NCBI RefSeq assembly: GCF_019392245.1
Contig: NZ_JAHXRL010000001.1
Location: forward strand, 310,001 to 374,000
Length of the DNA: 64,000 nt
Origin: Sulfitobacter sp. CW3
GTDB lineage: Bacteria; Pseudomonadota; Alphaproteobacteria; Rhodobacterales; Rhodobacteraceae
Direction: 5' to 3'
Position 1 is the first letter of the stretch. Every line of letters starts with the position of its first letter. Positions 19,709 through 29,287 of this stretch are shown piece after piece. Both the position numbers and the translations under genes were made by a program. The notes under the pieces are model-generated. The model worked only from the letters and a program-made list of their open reading frames with translations, was not told the DNA's origin and did no database searches.

Positions 19709-20599
19709 ATGATGGACCACCTCGACGCGATGAACGTCTTCACCCGCATTGTAGAGGCGCGTAGCTTCACTCAAGTCGCCAACGATCTGGGTTTGCCGCG
19801 CTCGACTCTCACAGATGCGATCAAGCGGCTGGAGGATCGGCTGGGAGTGAGCTTGCTACATCGAACCACACGGGTTGTGCGCCCTACGTTGGACGGGGAG
19901 GAATATTACCTCCGTTGTCTTTCAATTTTGTCAGAAGTCGAGGACGCGGAATCCGCATTTTCTGGCGCAAAACCAAAGGGCAAACTGCGCGTCCATGTTC
20001 ACGGCATCCTTGCACGATATTTCTTATTGCCTACATTGCCTGATTTTCTGGCGCGGTTCCCTGAGATAGAGATCGAGATCGGCGAGGGAGATCGCCTTGT
20101 CGATCTCGTGCGTGAAGGTGTGGATTGCGTGCTGCGTGTGGGCGCGCCTGCCGATAGTGACTTGATCATCCGCAAGCTCACGAGTCTCGAGGAGGTGACG
20201 TGTGCATCGCCCGCGTATCTGGACCGGTTCGGCACGCCACAAACGCTTGCGGCGCTGGATGGTCACCGGATGGTGGGGTTTAAATCCACTGCAACGGGGG
20301 CAGTCCTACCACTGGAGTTTGTTCAGCGGGGAGAGCTAAAGACAGTCACATTGCCAGCTCCGGTTACGGTTACTTCAGCGGATACACTTGTCGAATGCGC
20401 ACGCTTGGGGTTGGGGCTCATCCAAAAGCCCCGCTATTCCAGTGCAGCTGATTTGGCATCCGGACGGCTCATAGAAGTGCTTGGAAGCACACCGCCGCCA
20501 TCGACGCCCGTGTCGATCTTATATCCGCGGGCGCGTCACCAGTCGGCACGCGTTCGGGCATTTATCGATTGGTCAGAAAAAGCGTTAAAAGTCGCGTAA
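19709..20599 (+). CDS. LysR-family transcriptional regulator
   Basis: 296 residues. N-terminal winged HTH at about 5-65 (NVFTRIVEARSFTQVANDLG, then LPRSTLTDAIKRLEDRLGV), followed by a LysR substrate-binding domain (about 90-295) of the CrgA-like subgroup. It is divergent from the SDR gene at 18853-19593 and probably regulates it. ATG 19709 or 19712 are equivalent starts. The effector is unknown. Confidence 0.92.
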   Translation: MMDHLDAMNVFTRIVEARSFTQVANDLGLPRSTLTDAIKRLEDRLGVSLLHRTTRVVRPTLDGEEYYLRCLSILSEVEDAESAFSGAKPKGKLRVHVHGILARYFLLPTLPDFLARFPEIEIEIGEGDRLVDLVREGVDCVLRVGAPADSDLIIRKLTSLEEVTCASPAYLDRFGTPQTLAALDGHRMVGFKSTATGAVLPLEFVQRGELKTVTLPAPVTVTSADTLVECARLGLGLIQKPRYSSAADLASGRLIEVLGSTPPPSTPVSILYPRARHQSARVRAFIDWSEKALKVA

Positions 20600-20837
20600 A
20601 GGCAGGACGTGGCATTCAACCCTATGGCCGGCTATTACGACCTTCGCTGCCGTCTGTATCTATGATCCTATGCGGACACCGCCGTCATTGCCTTGTTGCA
20701 CTGTGAAAACTGTGAAAGCCCGCACTTTGATTGCCAATGAGTATGGGCCAAAACTGCTGAACGAAGGTGATAGTCTCAATGTTGGTTCTTTGGTGATGCC
20801 AAACAAAAGAACGTCGTGAGGCCCCACTGGCAGGTAG

Positions 20838-21746
20838 TTAAAGCTTCTTGGTTTCCCTCTGACATATCTCGATAAGCGCCCGCAACGGTGCTGGGGCGAA
20901 GCGGCTGGGGTAATAAAGACGTGGCCCCTCTATTTCAGACCGCCAGTCTGGCAGAACGGGCACAAGGCGTCTGGCATCAAAATCATCCCTCAGCCAATTG
21001 TGAAAGGTGTGAATAATTCCCAATCCTGCTTGCGCATATTTCAGGCCCGTGTTGAGGGCACCAACGCTCAGAATGAGCGCGTCGTTTGGTTCAACACGCA
21101 CAGACTGTCCTTTATTTTGCAACAGCCAAGGCAACATAGTTCCATCGTCCAGACGATAACGGATCGCATCATGTCCGGTGAGATCTTCTGGGGCCTGGGG
21201 CACTCCGCGCGTCTCTAAGTAAGCGGGAGACGCTGCGAGCACCACCTGCTGTCGAGGTGGTCCAATAGGAATTGAGATCATGTCTTGCTCTAGTACGCTG
21301 CCATAACGAATGCCCGCATCACAGCCTGCGGCAACGATGTCGATCAAGCCGCTTTCAACGACGACTTCCACCTCGACGTTTGGGTGGCTGGCGCGATATT
21401 GTGCGAGCAGCGATGGCAAGATGTCGGGCATGACCGCGCCCGGCACGTTTAGCTTCAGCCGACCTTGCACCTGCCCCCCAAGCGTTGCCACCTCATGACA
21501 GGCTGTCTCCAGCGCTGACAACAAAGGGCGTACGCGATCCACCAAGAGCTGCCCGGCATCGGTCAGGTGCAGGCTTCGTGTCGTGCGGCGCAAAACAGGC
21601 GTGCCAAGTTGTGCTTCAATCCGCGTGATGGTGGCACTGACATTAGAGGGGGCAATTCCCAGCCTGCGAGACGCGGCACGAAAGCCTCCTTCTCGCAGCA
21701 CAGTCAGTAAGACAGAGAGATCATCTGGGGAAACACTGTTCTTCAT
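20838..21746 (-). CDS. LysR-family transcriptional regulator
   Basis: 302 residues from ATG 21746 (MKNSVSPDDLSVLLTVLREG); the longer frame begins at a TTG three codons upstream. HTH at about 6-62 (FRAASRRLGIAPSNVSATIT, RIEAQLGTPVLRRTTRS), then an effector domain (about 90-290) with the SPAYLETRG segment frequent in this subgroup. It is divergent from the NmrA-like gene at 21864 with about 117 nt between, so it likely controls that gene and itself. The 238 nt between 20599 and 20838 contain nothing I recognise. Confidence 0.92.
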   Translation of the reverse strand: MKNSVSPDDLSVLLTVLREGGFRAASRRLGIAPSNVSATITRIEAQLGTPVLRRTTRSLHLTDAGQLLVDRVRPLLSALETACHEVATLGGQVQGRLKLNVPGAVMPDILPSLLAQYRASHPNVEVEVVVESGLIDIVAAGCDAGIRYGSVLEQDMISIPIGPPRQQVVLAASPAYLETRGVPQAPEDLTGHDAIRYRLDDGTMLPWLLQNKGQSVRVEPNDALILSVGALNTGLKYAQAGLGIIHTFHNWLRDDFDARRLVPVLPDWRSEIEGPRLYYPSRFAPAPLRALIEICQRETKKL

Positions 21747-21863
21747 ACAGAACAACCTACTCTAATTTGCGCGGGTTATGCGCGCTAAAACGAACAGTTA
21801 TTCCATCAAGCATCACCATCCACTGCGCCCTGTGGTGCGCAATATTTGTCAGGAGACTGAAGA

Positions 21864-22727
21864 ATGCTGATCGTTACTGGTGCATCAGGAAAACTAGGTA
21901 CACTCGTGGTGGAGGCGCTTTTGCGTCTCGTCCCTGCGGAGAAAGTCGGGGTCAGCGTACGCGACCCCGAAAAGCTGACAGCTCTCGCGGCGCGCGGTGT
22001 GCGTGTGCGGCAAGGTGATTATACAGATGCGGATAGCCTACGTCATGCGTGGGAAGGCGTGAGCCGTGTTTTGCTTGTTTCATCCAATGCACGGACCAGT
22101 GGCACCGATCCGCTCAAGCAACATGAAACAGCCATAACGGTGGCAAAGGAGCTTGGAGCTGAACGGATATTTTATACCAGCCAAGCCTCAAGCAGCGCGC
22201 AATCCCAATTCCCACCGGCACGCGATCACGCCGCAACCGAGGCGATGCTGGCTGCCTCTGGTCTTGCTTGGACCGCGCTGCGTCATGGCTTCTACGCAGA
22301 GAGTGCCATGGGCATGAACGCACAAGGCTTCGCGAGCGGTAAACTGGTTGGCCCTGAGGACGGCAAAGTGGCTTGGGCGACCCACGAAGACCTGGCCGAA
22401 GCTGACGCACGTCTCCTAGCCGGGCAGGAGGTTTTTGAGGGCGCGACACCACCGCTCACTGGCAGTGAATCCCTTGACCTAGCTGACCTTGCGCAGATCG
22501 CGAGCACATTAACAAACAGGATGGTGACCCGCGAGCTGATTAGCGAAAACACACTGCTCCAGAACTTAGAAAACTCGGGCATGTCCGCCCCTGTCAAAAG
22601 CGTCATTCTGGGCTATTATCGCGCCGCACAAGCAGGGGAGTTTGCCGTCGTTGATCCGACGCTCGCACGCATTCTAGGTCGTGATCCGAGTCTGATGCGA
22701 GATGTTTTAACCCGCGCCTTGGCATAA
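21864..22727 (+). CDS. NmrA-like NAD(P)-binding protein / quinone oxidoreductase-like
   Basis: 287 residues. An atypical SDR of the NmrA/QorB type: MLIVTGASGKLGTLVVEALL gives the nucleotide-binding glycines, with GDYTDADSLRHAWEGVSRVL and the AERIFYTSQASS segment. There is no Tyr-xxx-Lys catalytic pair, as usual for NmrA-like proteins, which act as quinone reductases or redox-state sensors. A good GGAG ribosome site lies upstream (CAGGAGACTGAAGA). It is divergent from the LysR gene, which probably regulates it. Confidence 0.88.
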   Translation: MLIVTGASGKLGTLVVEALLRLVPAEKVGVSVRDPEKLTALAARGVRVRQGDYTDADSLRHAWEGVSRVLLVSSNARTSGTDPLKQHETAITVAKELGAERIFYTSQASSSAQSQFPPARDHAATEAMLAASGLAWTALRHGFYAESAMGMNAQGFASGKLVGPEDGKVAWATHEDLAEADARLLAGQEVFEGATPPLTGSESLDLADLAQIASTLTNRMVTRELISENTLLQNLENSGMSAPVKSVILGYYRAAQAGEFAVVDPTLARILGRDPSLMRDVLTRALA

Positions 22728-23045
22728 AATCGAACGGCGCTTTCCGCCCGCTTGAGTCGACAGAGGCGACCGGCATAAACCTGCCCTTTGCCAGACAGAT
22801 CAATGCTGTGACGCAGTTCGTCAGAGCGGCCATTCGTGCATCGTGCAGCAATTTGTTGGACGAAACGCCGTTCAGAAGACGATGCGCCATTTCGCCGCAG
22901 TAGAGTTCATAAGCATCGAAAAGAGCGGACCGAAGCTGCGGCGCACCGGTCACGTCAGTGCCGCGCTCACCTCATTGCAGTCATACGTGCAACGCGGCGT
23001 GACATTTTGTTTGGTAAAATTCCTGTCAGCGCCAGTAGGTTCAAG
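22728..23045. other. Degenerate intergenic region
   Basis: 318 nt with a dispersed element copy at 22823-22852 and GC-rich fragments resembling decayed coding sequence on both strands. No supportable gene. Confidence 0.45.
22823..22852. repeat. Dispersed gene-end element, copy 3
   Basis: AGAGCGGCCATTCGTGCATC followed by GTGCAGCAAT. It matches the shared core and lies about 95 nt after the NmrA-like gene. Confidence 0.55.
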
Positions 23046-23333
23046 TCAACGCTTCAAAAGGTAATCGGCGGAGACATAACCCGTGGTCTGCGGCGCAGCC
23101 GTGAGCGAAACGCGGCACCACTGCTGACCTATTTCGGTTACACAATCACGGCGATTGAGCGAGGTTCCGTCAGGCAGACCCAAGATGACGCTAAAGCCCA
23201 GCCCCGGACCTGTCCGCAACTTCAGCAATTCGTCCTGCCCAGTGCCAACGACCGAAGTGCGGTCAGCGGAAAAATTGCTACAACCTGAGACGAGCATGAG
23301 AATTAGTATTACCGGAATAGTGCTGCGATGCAT
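23046..23333 (-). CDS. Small SH3-domain lipoprotein
   Basis: 95 residues from ATG 23333 (MHRSTIPVILILMLVSGC). This is a lipoprotein signal peptide with lipobox VSGC, so the protein should be membrane-anchored in the periplasm. The mature part is a bacterial SH3 domain: LLKLRTGPGLGFSVILGLPDG, an internal Cys pair (RRDCVTEIGQQWCRVSL), ending TTGYVSADYLLKR. Such domains often bind peptidoglycan or partner proteins. It has no operon partner: a 220-nt spacer with a dispersed element separates it from the MFS gene. Confidence 0.8.
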   Translation of the reverse strand: MHRSTIPVILILMLVSGCSNFSADRTSVVGTGQDELLKLRTGPGLGFSVILGLPDGTSLNRRDCVTEIGQQWCRVSLTAAPQTTGYVSADYLLKR

Positions 23334-23473
23334 GATGTGACCTCTTATTGTTCTCGTATAATAGGCCTGCATCAGACCAAAGCCCAGCTACCTTTTCCGC
23401 TCCGAAAGCATCGCCACTTTCGGCCCAAAGCCGCCACTGGCCGATGCGCTTTTCGCTGCGCCGCAGCTTCACC

Positions 23474-23507
23474 AGATCAGCCGTTCATGCTCAGCGCAGC
23501 ATCTTTG
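23474..23507. repeat. Dispersed gene-end element, copy 4
   Basis: AGATCAGCCGTTCATGCTCA followed by GCGCAGCATCTTT. The flank TTCGCTGCGCCGCAGCTTCACC matches the flank of copy 1, extending the similarity to about 60 nt. It lies between the lipoprotein and MFS genes. Confidence 0.5.
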
Positions 23508-23553
23508 AAGGGCGAGTGACCGCAGTGCGGACGAAGAAGACTTTAGTCCATGC

Positions 23554-24714
23554 TCAGTGAAGGGCGGCTTTGGGTAAATGCGAGCAGCGTTTCCAAACGA
23601 TAAAAATCAATGCTGTGATTAGAATCTGTATGACAGCGAAGATTTCCATTGCGGTCAAAAGCCCAAACATATCCGCCAAGGCTCCGGTGGCAATGACTGG
23701 TAACGAAAACCCAAAATACGCAAACACGAACAACCCGGCTGTCGCGCGTGCGCGATCATCTGGCGCACGCTCCGACACCTCTGCCAAGGATGCGAGGTAA
23801 GTGAATCCATAGCTTGCGGCACTTGTGATACAGGTGCCGATTAAGACGAGCGGCAAGAGCTTTAGCCAGACGCCAGCCAGCAATACCAAGAACCCAAGTG
23901 GGATGAGAACAAAGCCCAAAGCCAGTGCTTGAGTATTAGTTATGCGCTTTGCAATCGGTTGGCATAGAAAGCCGACGAAGATGGCAAGAAAGATGACAAG
24001 GCCAGTCCACCCCCCAAATCCGTTTGCCTGTAACTCCAGCGGAACCACTGCAATCGTCATGCCTGTTGTGGACCATGCCAGAGCCATAGCGACACCAAAT
24101 ATCCATGTACCTTTTGGGAAAACTGGAAGTCGGATCAGCGATACCGGTTTGGGATGATCGACACGCGGCAGCTTCAGGGCGATCATCGCCAAAACGGGTC
24201 CGGCTATGAACAACGCGATGTAGCTCGCGGGTATCAGTGTCGGGCCCTGCACGCCAAGACTGATGCCCGTCGCCAAGGCACCACCACCAAATCCCAGAGA
24301 AGTGGCTGATGTTACGATCAGCGCAGCCTTTTTTGATCGGTCTGTACCTATAATTTCCGTCATGTAGGCGGTGCCTGCGGTCGCTGCTAATCCAGTTCCG
24401 ACACCAAGCAAGAGCCTTGCGATAACGAGGCTGGTCCAACTCGGAACTATGACAAGTAACGCAGTTGCGCCAACGCCCAGAAGTATTGCCAAGGCAAAGG
24501 GACTGCGCCGCCCAATCCGGTCTGACAACCCGCCAAGCAACAAAAGTGTTGGCATTAAGCCACCCACATATGCGGCAAATGCAATGGTCACGGCGGTCGC
24601 GCCCACATTGCTTTGCGCTGCATAGACCTCATACAATGGGGCTTGCAGATTTACGGCAAAGGTAACCGTAAACAGCCCCAGAGCCAGCATTAAGACGGGC
24701 AGGGTTTTCGACAT
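23554..24714 (-). CDS. Major facilitator superfamily transporter
   Basis: 386 residues with about 12 hydrophobic segments. MFS motif A is visible between TM2 and TM3 (GGLSDRIGRRSPFALA), and the first half ends in a GTDRSKKAAL loop. Length and lack of a large central loop fit a DHA1-type efflux pump. The substrate is unknown. The gene is divergent from a MocR-type regulator; the 89-nt spacer carries a GACAAT-N6-ATTGTC palindrome. MocR regulators bind PLP-related ligands, so an export role for an amine or vitamin-like compound is possible but only inferred. Confidence 0.9.
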   Translation of the reverse strand: MSKTLPVLMLALGLFTVTFAVNLQAPLYEVYAAQSNVGATAVTIAFAAYVGGLMPTLLLLGGLSDRIGRRSPFALAILLGVGATALLVIVPSWTSLVIARLLLGVGTGLAATAGTAYMTEIIGTDRSKKAALIVTSATSLGFGGGALATGISLGVQGPTLIPASYIALFIAGPVLAMIALKLPRVDHPKPVSLIRLPVFPKGTWIFGVAMALAWSTTGMTIAVVPLELQANGFGGWTGLVIFLAIFVGFLCQPIAKRITNTQALALGFVLIPLGFLVLLAGVWLKLLPLVLIGTCITSAASYGFTYLASLAEVSERAPDDRARATAGLFVFAYFGFSLPVIATGALADMFGLLTAMEIFAVIQILITALIFIVWKRCSHLPKAALH

Positions 24715-24768
24715 TGAATAAACCTCATCTATTGACTCGAGGTTTGAATGGCATGACCAATATGATAT

Positions 24769-24786
24769 GACAATTTTTAGATTGTC
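24769..24786. promoter_or_regulatory. Palindromic operator candidate between MFS and MocR genes
   Basis: GACAAT (24769-24774) and ATTGTC (24781-24786) form a perfect inverted repeat with a 6-bp AT-rich spacer. It lies 17 nt before the MocR start, where it could act on both divergent promoters. Confidence 0.45.
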
Positions 24787-24803
24787 CTAGATACAGTTTG
24801 GCC

Positions 24804-26126
24804 ATGCGCGAACCAAAATACATGCAGCTTGCGGATATGATCGCAAAGACGATCCTCGACGGAACGCTTGCGCCGGGATCGAAGATGCCGACGCATCGGG
24901 CCTTTGCCGAAAAGTTTGATATCGCCGTTGCAACAGCAACCCGCATCTACAAGGAACTCGAACGGCGTGGCGTTGTCATTGGTGAAGCGGGTCGTGGCAC
25001 ATTCGTGCGGGACACAGGCGTTCCACCGACATTGGGCGTTCACCAAACAGAACAGAGTGACCAGATTGATCTGGTATTCAACATGCCCGGCGGTGCGGGG
25101 GACAGCGACCTATTGCGCCACGGCTTGCGGCGCTTGGCCGCCAGCGGTGATCTTGAAGCCTTGCTGCGATATCAGCCACACAGCGGTCGCCCCCACGAAC
25201 GGAGGATAATCGCGGACCACCTCACCCCAACGCTTGGCGCGATTAACCCTGATCGGTTACTGATCACGTCCGGCGGCCAACACGGTTTGGCCATCACCGC
25301 ATTGGGTTTGCTACAACAAGGCGATGTCGTCGCCACGGATGCACTGACCTATCCGGGTTTCAAATCGGTCGCGGTGATGCACAGGTTGGACCTTGTACCG
25401 ATCAAGGGCATGCACGGTGTGATGGACCCCGATGATCTCGACAAACGATGCCGTTCCCGCAAAATACGTGCAGTCTATCTGATGCCAACAGTGCAAAACC
25501 CCCTTGGCAGTGTGATGGACATGCAAACGCGCGACCGGATCGTTGACGTTGCGCGAAAGCATAATCTGATGATCATCGAAGACGCAGCCTATGCGTTTCT
25601 GGAACCCGATCCACCACCGACTTTGATCCAGCTTGCACCAGAACGCACGGTTTATATCGGAGGGTTCTCCAAAAGCCTTGCGACAGGATTACGCCTTGGG
25701 TATGTCGTCGCGCCGGATGAAAACGTCGAGAAACTGATTGAGGCGACCCGCGCGACAACGTGGAATGCGCCCGCCTTAATCTCCAGTCTGGTCACGGGGT
25801 GGATCAAGGACGGCACGTTGGAAAAGTCTGAAAATAGACGCCGCATTGACGGTGCGAAGCGTCAAGAAGTTTGCCAGATAGCGCTGGATGGTCTGCCTAT
25901 TATTGCCCACCCAAATGCGGGCTTTGCTTGGCTGCCATTGCAAGAGGGCTCGCGCGCGTCACCTGTCGTGGCACGTCTAAAAGCCAAAGGCATTTCAATA
26001 TCTGGCGCAGAAGCGTTTGCGACAACTACAGCGATCCCACAAGCTCTGAGACTGGCATTTGGAGGCCTCGCGCCTACTGAATTGGAAAGTTCAATCAAGG
26101 CAGTCCGTGATGCTGTTCGGGCATAG
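24804..26126 (+). CDS. MocR-type (GntR HTH + aminotransferase domain) transcriptional regulator
   Basis: 440 residues from ATG 24804 (MREPKYMQLADMIAKTI); a TTG two codons earlier is possible. N-terminal GntR winged helix (about 5-70: GTLAPGSKMPTHRAFAEKFD, then ATRIYKELERRGVV). The C-terminal fold-type I aminotransferase-like domain (about 110-440) has TSGGQHGLAI, VYLMPTVQNPLG, IIEDAAYAFL and GGFSKSLATGLRLGY with the PLP lysine. MocR proteins sense PLP or PLP-amino acid adducts and usually regulate a divergent gene, here the MFS transporter. Confidence 0.93.
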   Translation: MREPKYMQLADMIAKTILDGTLAPGSKMPTHRAFAEKFDIAVATATRIYKELERRGVVIGEAGRGTFVRDTGVPPTLGVHQTEQSDQIDLVFNMPGGAGDSDLLRHGLRRLAASGDLEALLRYQPHSGRPHERRIIADHLTPTLGAINPDRLLITSGGQHGLAITALGLLQQGDVVATDALTYPGFKSVAVMHRLDLVPIKGMHGVMDPDDLDKRCRSRKIRAVYLMPTVQNPLGSVMDMQTRDRIVDVARKHNLMIIEDAAYAFLEPDPPPTLIQLAPERTVYIGGFSKSLATGLRLGYVVAPDENVEKLIEATRATTWNAPALISSLVTGWIKDGTLEKSENRRRIDGAKRQEVCQIALDGLPIIAHPNAGFAWLPLQEGSRASPVVARLKAKGISISGAEAFATTTAIPQALRLAFGGLAPTELESSIKAVRDAVRA

Positions 26127-26129
26127 TGT

Positions 26130-26159
26130 AGCAGACATTCGTGCACTGTGCAGCATTGG
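26130..26159. repeat. Dispersed gene-end element, copy 5
   Basis: AGCAGACATTCGTGCACTGT followed by GCAGCATTGG. It starts 3 nt after the MocR stop codon, the closest association of the element with a gene end in this window. Confidence 0.55.
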
Positions 26160-26278
26160 GGACTCTGGGCTCGTTGCTGCCGTTTGCTGCGGGTGATAAT
26201 TCCACAAGCGGCCGAACGTCTGCTTTCTCATACGGTGAACCCATGCCTCGCGACCGCAGCGAAGGTCCGGTTTCCGCC

Positions 26279-27815
26279 GATTCTGTGGAAAAACAACGTG
26301 TTGCAGCCGCAGAAAGCGGCGCTCCAGATAGAACACGAGAGCCTTTCCTATCAGGCTTTGCGCGATTGCTGCGCTGCAGGAAATATCTTGGCTAATTTGC
26401 GGAGGTTTTGGGCGGTTGCGGCGAGGAGGAATTCGTCATTTGCACCGTATGGCCCCGCGTAATCGCAATCGTCCCAATCCAAGGATGCGTTTGAGATGCG
26501 CGAAGAGCATTTCGACTTTCTTTCGCCGCCGCATCGAGATCGCATACTGCTTGGTCTTGGCAATATCGCGGGCAACCTGTCGGGCATCTTCATGTTCTTC
26601 ACGGGTGATCTTTCGCGCATCGGCTTTCGGGCAGCACTTCATCTTCGATGGGCAGGCTTGGCAGGTGTGTTTCAGTGCCTGATACTTGGCCACGCCCTTG
26701 CCAGTGGGCCCACGGTTCGGGTCCGAGTAGTTGCGCCGGAACTGCTTGAGCGGTTCACCTTCGGGGCAGATGTATTGGTTATTCTCTGGATCCCATTCAA
26801 AGTCGGTGCGGGACCATGTGCCGTCTGTTCGACCTGCCTTATCAAGCACAGGAATGTGGGGTTTGATGTCGCGACCCACGAGCCATCCCAGCATTGGGCC
26901 TGATCCATAGGCGCTGTCTGCGATCAACCGCTCCGGATCAATACCATGCTGCACCTTGATCCGATCCAGCATCGTGCGCACCGACCCAACTTCAGCCTGT
27001 CGGATCGACCGCGTGCCTTCAACGTCCACGATGACACTGTGGTCGGTGTCGATCAGGTAGTTGATCGAATAACTGAAGAATGCAGGGCCTTTCCGGGCTG
27101 CCGTCCACTGGCTTGCCGGATCAGAATGGGACGTGAACTTGGGTTCGACCTCCGATGCGGCCCCAAATGCCGCATCGTCCAAGACGTCGAGATATTCCTT
27201 CACAGCACGCGGCGCATCGTTTGGGTCAAGGGCACTGTGATCCCAATCTTCCTTTGGCGAGGAGTTTTGCTTGTTGGCATCGGCTTCAATTAGACTGGCG
27301 TTTGCCGCAAGACGTTGCCCACTCACCAAGCCATCCGCGATGCACCGCGCAACGGTCTTCTCGAACAGATGACGCAATAGTTTGCTTTCCCGAAAGCGCC
27401 CGTGTCGGTTCTTGGAAAAGGTTGAATGGTTTGGGATCGGATCAGACAAATCGAGGCGGCAGAACCAACGATAGGCAAGGTTCAAATGCACCTCTTCGCA
27501 AAGGCGGCGCTCTGAACGGATACCAGAACAATAGCCCACGAGTAGCATGCGGATCAGCAACTCAGGATCAATCGATGGACGGCCTGTATGGCTGTAAAAC
27601 TCGGCCAAATACTGACGGATGTCACTCAGATCGACGAACCGATCAATCGACCGCAACAGATGGTTTTGGGGCACATGATCGTCAATCGAGAACTCGTAAA
27701 ACAGCGCGCCTTGTGCTTCTTGCTTTGGTCCCAACATCGAAATTATCCCCCGTTGCTAAAGACAATTGAATCAGCGAATTGGCACTCGATCAAGCAAGAG
27801 TTTTTCAACAGAATT
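26279..27815 (-). mobile_element. IS1182-family insertion sequence
   Basis: The ends are defined by imperfect inverted repeats: GATTCTGTGGAAAAAC at 26279-26294 and, inverted, GTTTTTCAACAGAATT at 27800-27815. The element is about 1.54 kb and carries one transposase gene. CGCC lies directly outside both ends (26275-26278 and 27816-27819), a candidate 4-bp target duplication. It appears inserted into decayed repeat-like sequence. Confidence 0.8.
26351..27737 (-). pseudogene. IS1182-family transposase, frameshifted near its C-terminus
   Basis: The frame from ATG 27737 encodes 433 residues: an N-terminal DUF772-type domain (DHVPQNHLLRSIDRFVDLSD) and a DDE transposase domain with RLIADSAYGSG. It ends prematurely as ..LRLRGAIRCK. 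The missing family C-terminus (GPYGANDEFLLAATAQNLRK) continues in another frame down to 26351. The switch lies at the run CCCC at 26453-26456 (GGGG on the coding strand): one G too many. Either an inactivating mutation, a sequencing error, or unproven frameshifting. Total length when joined is about 460 residues, normal for the family. Confidence 0.85.
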
Positions 27816-27908
27816 CGCCCTTTGTGTCGAGGAACATGAACGGCCCTTCGTGTAGACCATGCGAAGGCACCTGCTGGTCACTCACCGTTAGGGATGCACT
27901 AGCCCCAC

Positions 27909-28424
27909 TTACTTGTGAGTGATTTCACGCACGCTTGCAGACATCTGTATGGCGGGAAGCTGTTGCCCCGGAAAAATTTCGAACTCTGTTTTCCCCTGGG
28001 GCTTGAATCCTGCGGTTGAGTAGAATTTCACTGCCGCAGTGCTGCTTGTTAGGACTGTGAGCTGTGCAGAGTTTGCATGATCATGCTCAAGAACCGCCTT
28101 TTTCAGCAGCCTCTGACCTATTCCCATTCTCTGGAATTCACGTAGAATGTAGAACCCCCAAAGATATGTCACGCCGTTTCGAGCCGCTGATACGGAGCAT
28201 CCACAAATCTGGTTTTGATGCTTGGCGACAAAAACCGTTTCGTCGTTGTTCGGGATCAACCCACCAATATCTTCGTGCGCCAGTGTCTCAACAAGTTCGG
28301 CTACAATATCCTGCCCAAGCTCGGGCACGTAAGTTTCTGACCAACTTGTCTGCAGAAGAGGTCTGAGAGTACTTCTTCGTGCTGGGTTCATCTTGGAGAT
28401 GGAAAAGCAATGCTGCTTGGACAT
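27909..28424 (-). CDS. GNAT-family N-acetyltransferase
   Basis: 171 residues from ATG 28424 (MSKQHCFSISKMNPARRS), chosen for the TAAGGG upstream; ATG 28391 (MNPARRST) is an alternative. The acetyl-CoA site is clear: YLWGFYILREFQRMGIGQRL, with the R-x-x-G-x-G loop, then AVKFYSTAGFKPQGK near the C-terminus. GNATs acetylate amines of small molecules or proteins; the substrate is unknown. It is flanked by an IS1182 copy and an IS66 remnant, so it lies on an accessory island. Confidence 0.85.
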   Translation of the reverse strand: MSKQHCFSISKMNPARRSTLRPLLQTSWSETYVPELGQDIVAELVETLAHEDIGGLIPNNDETVFVAKHQNQICGCSVSAARNGVTYLWGFYILREFQRMGIGQRLLKKAVLEHDHANSAQLTVLTSSTAAVKFYSTAGFKPQGKTEFEIFPGQQLPAIQMSASVREITHK

Positions 28425-28437
28425 TTTTGCCCTTATG

Positions 28438-28608
28438 TTAAAGCCGCAACTCCCACGGCAGCAATTCTTCAATCCGGCTTTTCCTAGGCCGGGTGGAGAT
28501 GGCGCTCAAGGTTTGTGTCAGATAGCAGTGTGGTTCGATGTTGTTCAGTTTGCATGTCTCGATCAGAGAAGCAAGGACGGCCCATTTTTGGGCTCCAGCC
28601 TCATGGCC
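28438..28608 (-). pseudogene. IS66-family transposase remnant (C-terminal fragment)
   Basis: Minus-strand translation gives HEAGAQKWAVLASLIETCKL then NNIEPHCYL..RIEELLPWELRL and stop at 28438. This is the conserved C-terminal tail of IS66 TnpC (family pattern GRKNW.FAG, SLIETAKLN, LLPW). The upstream part is not preserved in frame. A relic only; no ends found. Confidence 0.8.
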
Positions 28609-29047
28609 TTTTCAAGGTTGGCTCTGAATTTCCGGTCCGCTAAGGAATTTTTACCCACCACAGGGCAACTTTCCTTCGGTCCAATTTCGGGCGGATGGCG
28701 CAAAAATCTAACATTGCGAAGGCCGAATCACCACACCAAAAACCTCGATCACCCTTCAGGATTACCCGAAACACTGCCGAATACAGGGAAATTCTGAGAG
28801 CTGGTTATCATAGTTAGTTGAGGCCGTAATTGTTAGAAGTACAGCGATATTTTATAATTACTCTTGTGGGTATTTTTTCTATTCATCCGCATTTTGAGGG
28901 CGGAGGGATTAGGCTACGCCTAACCCTCCGATCCATTGAGGTCAATCATCAAGCATAAATCATGATTAGTAAACGATAACAGTTGGTTATTGACTCAAGC
29001 TAAACCAATCGGCACAATTTGATGAGAAGTGAATTGGTGAATGTGTA
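28609..29047. other. Decayed region with one strong hairpin
   Basis: About 440 nt of AT-richer sequence between the IS66 relic and an MFS fragment. The only clear structure is GGAGGGATTAGGC/GCCTAACCCTCC with triloop TAC at 28902-28929 (12-bp stem, one bulge); no T-run follows on either strand. No gene supported. Confidence 0.5.
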
Positions 29048-29287
29048 GGCTCAATTCCTGATGAACTGCTAGGATGAGTTAATAGCGTGTATCGGCTTCT
29101 GGCATGGGGCATGATGCCAATCGGGTTGCTCTTGTCCGGTTTGATAGTGAGTGGTGCTGAAACCGCTATGGCGCGCAATATAGCGCTTACGATGCCATTT
29201 GTAGTCGCAGCAGGCGGTGCCTCAATATTGGCTCTACTTGCTTGGAGGCCTTTGGGAGCAGGCTTTGCATCGCGGACTCTAAACTGA
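29048..29287 (+). pseudogene. C-terminal fragment of an MFS (EntS-like) exporter
   Basis: Plus-strand reading gives SIPDELLG, stop, then VNSVYRLLAWGMMPIGLLLS and a further membrane segment (FVVAAGGASILALLAW). The pattern ..ELLGRVNSVYR.LAWG..PIG is typical of the second half of MFS_3 exporters such as EntS. The in-frame TGA sits where CGA (Arg) is expected. The N-terminal 300 or so residues are absent. I infer a relic of a siderophore exporter because it lies 2 kb from a siderophore uptake cluster. Confidence 0.65.
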
